From: Candidatus Aerophobota bacterium
Lineage (GTDB): Bacteria; Aerophobota; Aerophobia; Aerophobales; B3-G15
NCBI GenBank assembly: GCA_021163905.1
Contig: JAGGTG010000176.1
Location: 1 to 8,206 of the forward strand
Reading direction: 5' to 3'
DNA length: 8,206 nt
This document shows positions 1-8,100 of this stretch, piece after piece. The number at the start of each line of letters is the position of its first letter. The stretch's first letter is position 1. Under the pieces are notes generated by a model. The model saw only the letters and a program-made list of their open reading frames with translations. It did not search any database and was not told the DNA's origin. The translations under genes and the position numbers were made by a program.

Positions 1-55
1 AGGACAATCAGGTCAAGATCATGGGATATAGGATTGAGTTAGGTGAGATAGAGGC
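1..55 (+). repeat. Direct repeat copy 1 (A8 motif region), identical to 7933-7987
   Basis: These 55 bases are identical to 7933-7987, with the same reading frame in both genes. They encode the A8 core DNQVKIMGYRIELGEIEA. Identity stops at base 56 (ACA here, GCG in the other copy) and the sequences then diverge. Because this copy starts at the window edge, the true repeat may extend further left. Confidence 0.95.
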
Positions 56-1784
56 AACATTGAAACAGATACAGGGAGTAAAAGATGCCGTGGTTATAGT
101 GGAAGGTAAACCTGGTGAGGAGAAGCGGTTGGTGGGTTATATAGTTCCGGATTATGAAAAAGAATCGAGCCTATTTGAGCTTAGACAAGTTGACCCAGCC
201 GTAAGCGAGTCGCGTTGGGAATCGGTTGGGAAGGTTGGCCAGCTACAGGTTGAGCAGAATCTGAATTCTATTGATGTTAAGGCAGTTTCAACCCTTGCAG
301 AGTCTATTGAACATTTGAGCTTTATGCTGATATGCCAGATTTTGCATGATATGGGTATTTTCTTGCAGAAAGGGGAACAGTATTCTATCGATGAGCTAAT
401 GGAGAGATTTGAAATACAGTCCCATTATCGAACGCTAATTCTCAATTGGTTGAATGCATTAGAAGAAGAAGGAGTATTGAGAAGAAATAAGGCTGGCATC
501 TATGTGAACCAGCGTCCTTTAGGTGAAGTGATATCCACCTTTTCCTGGAAAAATGGATTTGAATTTTCTCCGGAGTTGTCGAAGCAAGTGGCTGAGCTGG
601 TCTCATTTGTCAAGCATAATAACTCACTATACATCAATTTGCTTAAAGGTACGGTCGATCCGCGTGAGCTGTTGCTCAGCAATGGATCTTTCTGGATGCC
701 TGAGACATTTGATAGATTTGATCCAATTCAGAAACATTATATTGACCTCTTCCGTAAGGTTTTCAGTGTTATTGTGAATTCTTTCTCATCGAATAAAGAG
801 ATACAAGTGCTGGAAGTTGGAACAAGGATGGAGAGCTTGGCTGGAGTTCTTATGCCTCTGTTGCCAAAGGAGCAATGTAGTTATCTTTATACCGATGAGT
901 CTTCCTTCTTTATAGACAAAACAAGACAAAAATTGGGGCATATTCCTTCACTTGAATATGCTCTGTTGGATATAAATAGGGGTATAGTTCAGCAAGAATA
1001 TAAACCTCATTCTTTCGATATAATTGTTGCAAACAATACACTTCATCGCGCTGAGAATATTGGAACAATGCTAATGCACTTAAGGGAACTTTTGGCACCT
1101 GGAGGATTTCTCCTTTTTATTGAGTCTACCAGAAACAGCCGCTTGATGTGGATTACCGTTGCTTTCCTTGAGGAGGGGTTCAGTCATCTCAACGACAAAA
1201 GGAAAAAAAATCATACTCCTTTAATTTCATCAGAAGGATGGCAGGAGGTTCTTAAAGAAAGAGGTTTTTTGAGAACAATGGCTTTTCCAAACACTTCTTT
1301 GTTTGGAAAGCACTTCTTTGTGACACAAGCTCCCGAAGAGGTTAAGGTATTCAAGCCTGCGAATGTTATTAACGTATTGCGGCAAAGACTGCCCGATTAC
1401 ATGGTGCCGGCAACCTATTTCTTGCTGGATGAGTTACCTCTTTCGGCCAATGGGAAGGTAGACAGGAAAGCACTTGCAGAGCTTGGTAGGAAAACAGAGA
1501 AAAATTCCAAAAAGGCATACATTGCTCCTTCTACCGAGACTCAGATAAAGATTGCAAACATCTGGAAGGAAATAATTGGTTGTGGGAAGGTAGGAATTTA
1601 TGACAATTTCTTTGAACTCGGAGGAGATTCTTTACGGGCAATTCAGTGTGTTAACCGTTTAAGGGAACTGTGCCATGTGGATTTATCTATGCAGGATTTC
1701 TTTGAAGTATCCAATCTTGATCAGCTTGCAAAGAAAATCGATGAGGCTTTAGCAACGGAAGGCTTAGAAGAGGGAGTGATATAA
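1..1784 (+). CDS. NRPS C-terminal part: A domain with stuffed MT/epimerase-like domain, then carrier protein (5' truncated)
   Basis: C-terminal part of a nonribosomal peptide synthetase whose reading frame runs in from the left edge. The ATG at 21 is the Met inside the A8 motif (KIMGYRIELGEIE), not a start; residues are counted from it. Order: A8 (up to about 15); a methyltransferase-like insert (about 88-440); A9/A10 (LPDYMVPATYF near 457, SANGKVDRKAL near 475 with the catalytic Lys); carrier protein with FFELGGDSLRA, phosphopantetheine site S537 (codon at 1629). The insert has the fold markers of a stuffed MT, but motif I reads LEVGTRMES at 264-272 instead of ExGxGxG, so SAM binding is doubtful. 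This matches the epimerase-type inserts of PchE and HMWP2, which are degenerate MTs. No thioesterase or reductase follows, so the chain must be passed on; the tail is acidic (ATEGLEEGVI). Substrate is not readable because the A-domain pocket lies upstream; cysteine is inferred from architecture. Confidence 0.93.
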   Translation, partial: DNQVKIMGYRIELGEIEATLKQIQGVKDAVVIVEGKPGEEKRLVGYIVPDYEKESSLFELRQVDPAVSESRWESVGKVGQLQVEQNLNSIDVKAVSTLAESIEHLSFMLICQILHDMGIFLQKGEQYSIDELMERFEIQSHYRTLILNWLNALEEEGVLRRNKAGIYVNQRPLGEVISTFSWKNGFEFSPELSKQVAELVSFVKHNNSLYINLLKGTVDPRELLLSNGSFWMPETFDRFDPIQKHYIDLFRKVFSVIVNSFSSNKEIQVLEVGTRMESLAGVLMPLLPKEQCSYLYTDESSFFIDKTRQKLGHIPSLEYALLDINRGIVQQEYKPHSFDIIVANNTLHRAENIGTMLMHLRELLAPGGFLLFIESTRNSRLMWITVAFLEEGFSHLNDKRKKNHTPLISSEGWQEVLKERGFLRTMAFPNTSLFGKHFFVTQAPEEVKVFKPANVINVLRQRLPDYMVPATYFLLDELPLSANGKVDRKALAELGRKTEKNSKKAYIAPSTETQIKIANIWKEIIGCGKVGIYDNFFELGGDSLRAIQCVNRLRELCHVDLSMQDFFEVSNLDQLAKKIDEALATEGLEEGVI

Positions 1785-1786
1785 GT

Positions 1787-1794
1787 AAGGGGTG
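1787..1794 (+). promoter_or_regulatory. Ribosome binding site for the saccharopine dehydrogenase-like gene
   Basis: AAGGGGTG lies five bases before the ATG at 1800, inside the 15-bp gap after the upstream stop codon. It supports this ATG as the start and independent ribosome loading within a polycistronic message. Confidence 0.75.
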
Positions 1795-1799
1795 AAGAT

Positions 1800-2903
1800 A
1801 TGATTGGTGTTATTGGTGGTTACGGAAAGGTAGGACTGCAGACAACCAGATTACTCAAAGAGTGGGGGAAGTTTCCGCTACGGATTGGTGGTAGAAATCC
1901 TGAAAAAGCCAGAGCCCGTTTTGGGGATGAGTTTCCCCAAGTTGAATGGACTAAGGTAGATGTTGAGGATGACGAGAGTCTAGAAACATTTCTAAATGGT
2001 TGTGAGTTGGTGATCAACTGTGCCGGGCCATCTTATCGAACATCAGCTCGGGTAGCTCAAATGTGTATATCCAAAGGTTGCCATTGTATTGATGCTGGGA
2101 TGGGGAAGAATCTAAAAATATCAGATGGATCACCTCATGATACAGCAATAATCTACGATGCAGGTGCTACTCCTGGGTTGTCAGGACTGCTGCCGCGCTG
2201 GTTAGCTGGTTCTTTTGATAAGGTTGATCATTTAAGTGTTTATGTCGGAGCATTAGGACGGTTTACTACCTCTGGAGCTGAGGATTATCTCATTGGAGTT
2301 TTAGATGAAACTAATAACGAGCCTTTGGCAGCATGGCGGAACGGTGTCAAATGTTCTTCAGTTTTAACCCGGAAATCAGGGATCAGCTTGCCTTTTTTTC
2401 CGCGTGAAGTGACTGTATACCCGTATTTTGATGCAGAGGCGGAATTTGTAGCAAAGGTATTATCGCTTCGCGATGGTGAATGGTACATAGCGGTTGATGG
2501 AGAGCATGGGTCGGCTGCTCTTGAAGAAGCGCGTGCATATTTTCATTCTGACCCAGCGGGTGCAGTAGAACGCTTATGCTTGGCGTCTCGGTTGGACTCA
2601 GCTGGACGTCAAACTTACGTAAATTTTCTTGTTCAACTTGATGGAGTCAAACATGCAATGCCGATAACGCACACTTTAGTATTGCAGGCAAATGAGATTT
2701 CAATCTTATCTGGTTCAGTAGCTGCGATAGCAGGCATTGCACTGTTGGAGGGAGAAATCCCCATTAACATAGGTTCCCTTGCAACAATCCCGTATCCAGA
2801 TGTGGTGATTGCACGATTACGGGATACACAGAATGTAAGTCAATTTAAAATTTTTGATTGTGGCATTGATGGATTATTACAGACAGTGGAAGGTGAAGTA
2901 TGA
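1800..2903 (+). CDS. Saccharopine dehydrogenase-like NAD(P)H oxidoreductase, putative thiazoline reductase
   Basis: A 367-residue oxidoreductase of the saccharopine dehydrogenase NADP-binding family. The N-terminus shows a Rossmann fold: MIGVIGGYGKVG (glycine loop, residues 6-12) and, after the second strand, IGGRNPEKA, where the Arg would favour NADPH. Further family marks are VINCAGPSYR, CHCIDAGMG and the GATPGLSGLLPRW segment. A role in lysine metabolism is unlikely, because the gene sits 15 bp after an NRPS gene and overlaps the next gene by 4 bp (ATGA). From memory, PchK of the enantio-pyochelin pathway is a reductase of this family that replaces PchG, so reduction of a carrier-bound thiazoline is the best guess. 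It is odd that a PchG-type reductase follows directly. The start is fixed by a good ribosome binding site. The family call is firm; the substrate is inferred. Confidence 0.85.
   Translation: MIGVIGGYGKVGLQTTRLLKEWGKFPLRIGGRNPEKARARFGDEFPQVEWTKVDVEDDESLETFLNGCELVINCAGPSYRTSARVAQMCISKGCHCIDAGMGKNLKISDGSPHDTAIIYDAGATPGLSGLLPRWLAGSFDKVDHLSVYVGALGRFTTSGAEDYLIGVLDETNNEPLAAWRNGVKCSSVLTRKSGISLPFFPREVTVYPYFDAEAEFVAKVLSLRDGEWYIAVDGEHGSAALEEARAYFHSDPAGAVERLCLASRLDSAGRQTYVNFLVQLDGVKHAMPITHTLVLQANEISILSGSVAAIAGIALLEGEIPINIGSLATIPYPDVVIARLRDTQNVSQFKIFDCGIDGLLQTVEGEV
2888..2896 (+). promoter_or_regulatory. Ribosome binding site for the reductase-methyltransferase gene
   Basis: GGAAGGTGA lies within the last codons of the preceding gene, three bases before the ATG at 2900. 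Stop and start overlap as ATGA, the usual sign of translational coupling. Confidence 0.65.
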
Positions 2904-5176
2904 AAAGGAATAGGCTCCGGGCTATAGTATGCGGTTCTACATTTGGACAGTTTTACCTCGAAGCCTTAAGAAGACTACCAGAGCAGTTTGAACTGGTGGG
3001 TTTGCTAGCAAGAGGAAGTGAGCGATCGAAAAAATGTGCTGAGTATTACGGAATAAATTTATATGCGGATATAGATCAGCTTCCAGGTGATATTGACCTT
3101 GCTTGTGTGGCTGTTCGGTCAACAGTTTTAGGTGGTAAAGGTACGGACTTATCGTTGAAGTTGTTATCGCGTGGAGTCCATACTATTCAGGAGTTACCTG
3201 TTTCTGAGAAAGAAATAATTTCTTGTTTGAGAATAGCTCAACAGAATAAGAGATATTTTTGGATAGCTAATCTGTATAACCATTTACCTTCTGTACAGCG
3301 TTTCATTGCCTGCATCCAGGCTATGTTGGAACAGCAAAATGCACTTTACGTTGATGTGTCTTGTTCTATTCATGTTACCTATCCAATAATACACATCTTG
3401 TTAGAAATACTACCGTCAGCTCATCTGTGGAAGATCAGCGGTGTAGCCAAAAGCAAGGGGCCTTTTCAGGTGGTAACCGGGGAAATTGGTGATACCCCTG
3501 TTATATTGAGGGTTCATAATGAAATTGATCCAGAAAACCCAAACAACTATATTCATTTGTTGTTCTCTATAACTGTTGGTGTTGAAGATGGGAGACTGGT
3601 GCTTGTGGATACTCATGGTCCCGTCTTTTGGCATCCTAGCTTGTATCCCCCCCTTGAGAAACTCGCCAGTGAGATTTTAACTGAAGCTGAAAATCCAGCG
3701 CATTTGTCTAAAAACACAACAGAAGTATTGGGACCTATGCCTTCCTTGAGTTGCGGGGATGTTCTCCTCAAGCAGTGGCCATGTGCTATTGGACATAACT
3801 TATTGACAATGAGGAAAGGAATTTTGGAAGGTATTAGCGATAACGCAGTAATGCAACGCGAACTTCGGTGTTCTCATCTGTGGCAATCACTTACCGATTC
3901 TCTGGGGTATCCCCTTCTGCGACCAGTCTGCAAACATTCACCGTTATCGGCTAATTTTTTGAAAGAGATAGCATTGAGCATTCCTGAATATTCAGAGGAG
4001 CGTTCGGATCAAACGATTCGCATGAAATCGGAAGAAGATGTTTTTACATGTACAGAGATTGCTGAGGATGAACTCGAAGGGGTTGATGCTAATTTGATAA
4101 AAGAATTTGTTAAACGAATAGATGAAGCAGTTTTATTTTCAATGCTATTTGCATTGCAATTTCAAGGAACTTTAATAAATCCACGACATGAATATAGTAA
4201 GTCTGAGATTCTTTCTACTGCTAATGTTGCACCTCGCCATCATAATTTAATTTTGCGTTGGCTACGGATACTTACTGAGAGAGGTTATATAAGACAGTGC
4301 GGGGAGTCCTTTCTGGGCACTGACCCATTGACCTTGGATATGGTGCGATGGCGTTGGAATTTGGTAAAAGGGTTTTCGAATGTTAATAAATTAACTTCTC
4401 CTTTGTGCATTGACTATCTCGTATCTCATGTTGAGCAACTTCCACAGCTAATGAGCGGCAGACAACAACCTGTTCTGTTGTTATTTCCTGAGGGTCGCAC
4501 AGATATTGCCAATGCACTTTATCGGGACACGATAACTGCGCGGTATCTGAATAAGTCGGTGGCAGAAGTGGTTGTTCGTATCGCCGATAGAAGGGATTCG
4601 CTGAGAATATTGGAAGTAGGTGCGGGTACCGGAGCGACTACCAATGTAGTAGTTCACAGGTTGAACACATCTATTTCAAAGCAGATTAAATTGGATTATT
4701 TGTTTACAGATATTTCTAAATTTTTCCTCGCGGCAGCGCGTGAACATTTCAAAGATTGTTCCTGGATGCGTTTTCAAATTGTCGATATTGACAAGAACCT
4801 TTTTGAGCAGGGTCTGAAGCCCGAGAGTGTAGATATCGTAATTGCGGCGGGTGTACTTAACAATGCACGCGACATTAATAAAACAGTACGAGGTCTTATG
4901 CAGATTCTCACTCCAGGGGGATGGATGTTAATAACAGAGCCTACGCGGGAAATGCTGGAAATTCTAATTTCACAAGCTTTTATGATGACTCCTCCTGAAG
5001 ATGATAGGAAAAACACTAATACAACCTTTTTATCTACAGAACAATGGCTAAAGGTATTTTATCAAGCAGGTGCTGAGAAAGCTGTAGCGTTGCCGAGTGA
5101 TGAGCATATACTTGCTCCACTGGGCCAAAAGCTGTTTATAGTGAAAAAGCCAGGAGGTAGGCATGTTAAAAGGTGA
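2900..5176 (+). CDS. Fusion: PchG/Irp3-type thiazolinyl imide reductase plus stuffed-type SAM methyltransferase
   Basis: A 758-residue two-part protein. Residues 1 to about 365 match the thiazolinyl imide reductases (PchG, Irp3/YbtU; Gfo/Idh/MocA-like), which use NADPH to reduce a carrier-bound thiazoline to thiazolidine. Visible marks are the cofactor loop VCGSTFGQFYLEAL (10-23), LLARGSERS (35-43), ACVAVRSTVLGGKGTDL (68-84), QELPV (97-101) and NLYNHLP (124-130). Family members have about 350-365 residues. After a charged linker (about 366-395) comes a domain like the MT stuffed in NRPS A domains (about 395-748), with intact motif I LEVGAGTGATT (571-581), LFTDIS (601-606) and LTPGGWMLITEPTR (670-683). 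It ends soon after the MT, with no A9/A10 or carrier remnant. Y126 is kept, but Leu99 stands where Irp3 has His101. Likely role: reduction followed by N-methylation of a ring in trans. Both domain calls are firm; the coupled function is inferred. Confidence 0.9.
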   Translation: MKRNRLRAIVCGSTFGQFYLEALRRLPEQFELVGLLARGSERSKKCAEYYGINLYADIDQLPGDIDLACVAVRSTVLGGKGTDLSLKLLSRGVHTIQELPVSEKEIISCLRIAQQNKRYFWIANLYNHLPSVQRFIACIQAMLEQQNALYVDVSCSIHVTYPIIHILLEILPSAHLWKISGVAKSKGPFQVVTGEIGDTPVILRVHNEIDPENPNNYIHLLFSITVGVEDGRLVLVDTHGPVFWHPSLYPPLEKLASEILTEAENPAHLSKNTTEVLGPMPSLSCGDVLLKQWPCAIGHNLLTMRKGILEGISDNAVMQRELRCSHLWQSLTDSLGYPLLRPVCKHSPLSANFLKEIALSIPEYSEERSDQTIRMKSEEDVFTCTEIAEDELEGVDANLIKEFVKRIDEAVLFSMLFALQFQGTLINPRHEYSKSEILSTANVAPRHHNLILRWLRILTERGYIRQCGESFLGTDPLTLDMVRWRWNLVKGFSNVNKLTSPLCIDYLVSHVEQLPQLMSGRQQPVLLLFPEGRTDIANALYRDTITARYLNKSVAEVVVRIADRRDSLRILEVGAGTGATTNVVVHRLNTSISKQIKLDYLFTDISKFFLAAAREHFKDCSWMRFQIVDIDKNLFEQGLKPESVDIVIAAGVLNNARDINKTVRGLMQILTPGGWMLITEPTREMLEILISQAFMMTPPEDDRKNTNTTFLSTEQWLKVFYQAGAEKAVALPSDEHILAPLGQKLFIVKKPGGRHVKR
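5152..5158 (+). promoter_or_regulatory. Ribosome binding site for the Cy-A NRPS gene
   Basis: A perfect AGGAGGT four bases before the ATG at 5163, inside the 3' end of the upstream gene. It fixes the start of a gene that overlaps its neighbour by 14 bp in another frame. Confidence 0.8.
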
Positions 5177-8100
5177 TAAAGACAAAGCTGTTGAGTTGCT
5201 GACGCATTTTCGTAAAAAAGGAGTATCTTTATGGGAAGATAATGGTAAGTTGCGTTACAAAGCACCTCGTGGAGTACTCAAGGACGATGACTTGCAGGCG
5301 TTAAAGTATTATAAAAAGGATATCCTAAATTTATTGCAGGCTGAAGCTAAATTTTCGACAATTACACCCGATCCGGAATCTCGGTTTGAACCTTTTCCAC
5401 TTACAGATGTGCAATCAGCCTATTTACTGGGACGTCATGAGGCATTTGGCTATGGAGGTGTAGGTTGCCATATTTATATGGAGCTAAACTATCCGGAGCT
5501 TGACCCTGAACGGGCAGAGGCAGTCTGGAATCAGCTCATATCGCGTCACGATATGCTTAGAGTAGTTATTGATCGGAATGGATATCAACGTGTTTTGAAG
5601 GATGTACCGCATCTGAAAATAGATTATACTGATGCAAGTTCCTGGGAAAAGCAGGAAATAGAAGCTAATCTTAATCAGATTCGAGAAGAGTTGGGACATC
5701 GTGTATATGAGCCTGAGCATTGGCCCTTGTTTGATATAGCCATCACAAAAACACCCGATAACACTATACTCCATTTTTCCATGGATTTTCTTATGGCTGA
5801 TTGGGCCAGCATTATGTTACTTTTGTCTGAATTTGAGACACTTTACGCAGAGCCGGCAAAGCGATTGTCTGACCTTAGTCTTACTTTCCGCGACTATGTG
5901 CTTGCCGAACGGAGATTGAGGGAGAGCCCTGCTTATTTCAGGGACAAAGAGTATTGGCTTTCCCGAATTAGTGACCTGCCTCCGGCACCGGATTTGCCTT
6001 TAACTCAGAAGCAGGATAAATTTGGGACTGCAAGATTTCGGCGTCGTTTTCTTAAACTGAATAAGTTTGCATGGGAAAAACTTAAACAACAGGCTCAAAA
6101 AAGAGGATTGACACCAACAATTGCAGTGATAGCCGCATATGCTGCCGTTATTGAGCGCTGGAGTCGTGAAAAGAGATTTTGTTTGAATCTAACGGTGTTG
6201 AACCGTCTACCGTTGCATCCTCAAATTAACAATATCGTTGGTGATTTTACATCAATAAGTTTGCTATCTGTAGATTGGGGCGCAGGGAGTTCATTTTATG
6301 AATGTGCCAAAGCCTTAAATCGTCAGTTGTTTGAAGATTTAGAACATCGCCTGTTTTCAGGGGTAGAAGTTTTACGAGAAATACGCAGGCGTGGACATGA
6401 GGATGCTTTAATGCCAATAGTTTTTACCAGCGGTATTGGCCTTTGGACTCATCAGCTAAAGGGTAAGGTTGGATACGGAATCTCTCAGACACCACAGGTT
6501 TTTATTGACTGTCAGGCTATGGATAGCCACGACATCTTATATGTTAATTGGGATGTACGTGAGGGTGTCTTCCCTGATGGGATGATAGATGATATGTTTA
6601 GTGTGTTTGAAAAATTGTTGCACTCCTTAGCTGAGACGGATGAAACCTGGGATGCAGGAGAAGCGGTAACTTTGCCTGTTTCACAACAAATAAAACGACG
6701 ACAGGTCAACGACACAAGAGCACCTATACCTGACCAACTATTACACTATCAGATATTGGTACAAACAGAAGCAACTCCGGATCGCCCTGCTGTTTTTGAT
6801 GGTGAAGGAGAAATAACATATGCAGAATTGGTTCAAAAAGCCGCAGCAGTAGCTAAAAGATTAGAGGAACTGGGTTGCAAAACACAGGATAGAGTTGCAA
6901 TTGTTATGGATAAAAGTGCCTATCAGGTGGTAGCTGTATTAGGTACCTTGATGGCTGGGGCTATATATGTTCCGATTGATACGATGCAGCCGGAGTTAAG
7001 GCGTTCATTTATGATAGAGCAGGCGGATGCACATTTTGTTTTGCAATGTTCGTCAACATCTGTATTATGGCCAGAAAGCACAAAACAAAAGATAGAGATT
7101 ATAGAGGTAGATAAATTAGAACCGTTCAGCGGAAACATCCCCGTTTCTAACATTGACCCGGATTTGCCGGCATACATTATTTACACTTCTGGTTCAACTG
7201 GACAACCTAAAGGAGTAGTTCTCAGCCACCGTTCAGTTGTCAACACTATTGCAGATATCAATCGCCGTTTTAACATTAACCAAAATGATAGGGTATTGGG
7301 TCTCTCCAGACTGAGCTTTGATTTATCCGTCTACGATATCTTCGGTCCTCTATCCGTAGGAGGTGCTTTAATTTATCCAAGTAGCAATCGATTAACCGAT
7401 CCCTCTCATTGGGCTGAGTTAATTGTTGAAAAAAAGGTTACGATCTGGAACTCTGTTCCGGCTATGATGCAGATGCTTGTGGAATATGCCTCTGGTAGGG
7501 GTATTACCATACCGGAATCCCTTCGTTTGGTGCTTTTAAGCGGTGACTGGATACCATTGGATTTGCCGGAGAAGATTAAGGCTCTGGCAAAGAATGCTAA
7601 GGTTATCAGTCTTGGAGGTGCTACCGAGGCCTCCATCTGGTCTATCCTGTATCCGGTGGAAGAGGTAAAGCCGGGATGGAAAAGTATACCTTACGGTAAA
7701 CCCATGACAAATCAACGCTTCTATGTATTGAATGAATCTATGGAAGATTGTCCTGACTGGGTGCCTGGTCAACTATATATTGGTGGTGTTGGTCTTGCAA
7801 AGGGATACTGGAAGGATGAGAAAAAAACTCAGAATAGTTTCATTATCCATCCCAAGACGGGGGAGCGATTGTATCGCACCGGGGATTTAGGACGTTACCT
7901 TCCGGATGGAAATATTGAGTTTCTTGGTCGTGAGGACAATCAGGTCAAGATCATGGGATATAGGATTGAGTTAGGTGAGATAGAGGCGGCATTAAAGGAA
8001 CATTCAGATGTAAACAGTTTGGCAGTTGTTGCAACAGGTGATAAAACGGACAAGAAGCTTGTAGCATTTGTGGTTTCAAATGAAGGTAAAAAACTTGATA

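Noticed and set aside
21..23. ATG at 21 as the start of the first gene
   Set aside because: The frame is open to the left edge, and this Met is the conserved one inside A8 (KIMGYRIE), as the second copy at 7953 shows within a longer A domain. The gene is cut, not begun, here.
1203..1210. Run of eight A (after GG) in the first NRPS gene as a slippage or frameshift site
   Set aside because: The normal frame continues through well-conserved MT, A9/A10 and carrier motifs, and no alternative frame gives a sensible product.
1785..1799. Promoter, operator or terminator in the only intergenic gap
   Set aside because: The gap is 15 bp and is filled by the ribosome binding site; no room for a promoter, Fur box or hairpin.
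1800..2903. True saccharopine dehydrogenase of lysine metabolism
   Set aside because: Only the family fold supports it. Its position, overlapping and embedded between NRPS genes, points to a tailoring reductase instead.
3647..3653. Run of seven C in the reductase gene as a possible frameshift
   Set aside because: The reading frame is continuous, and the residues on both sides (GPVFWHPSLYPPLEKLA) fit the reductase family, so nothing suggests a break.
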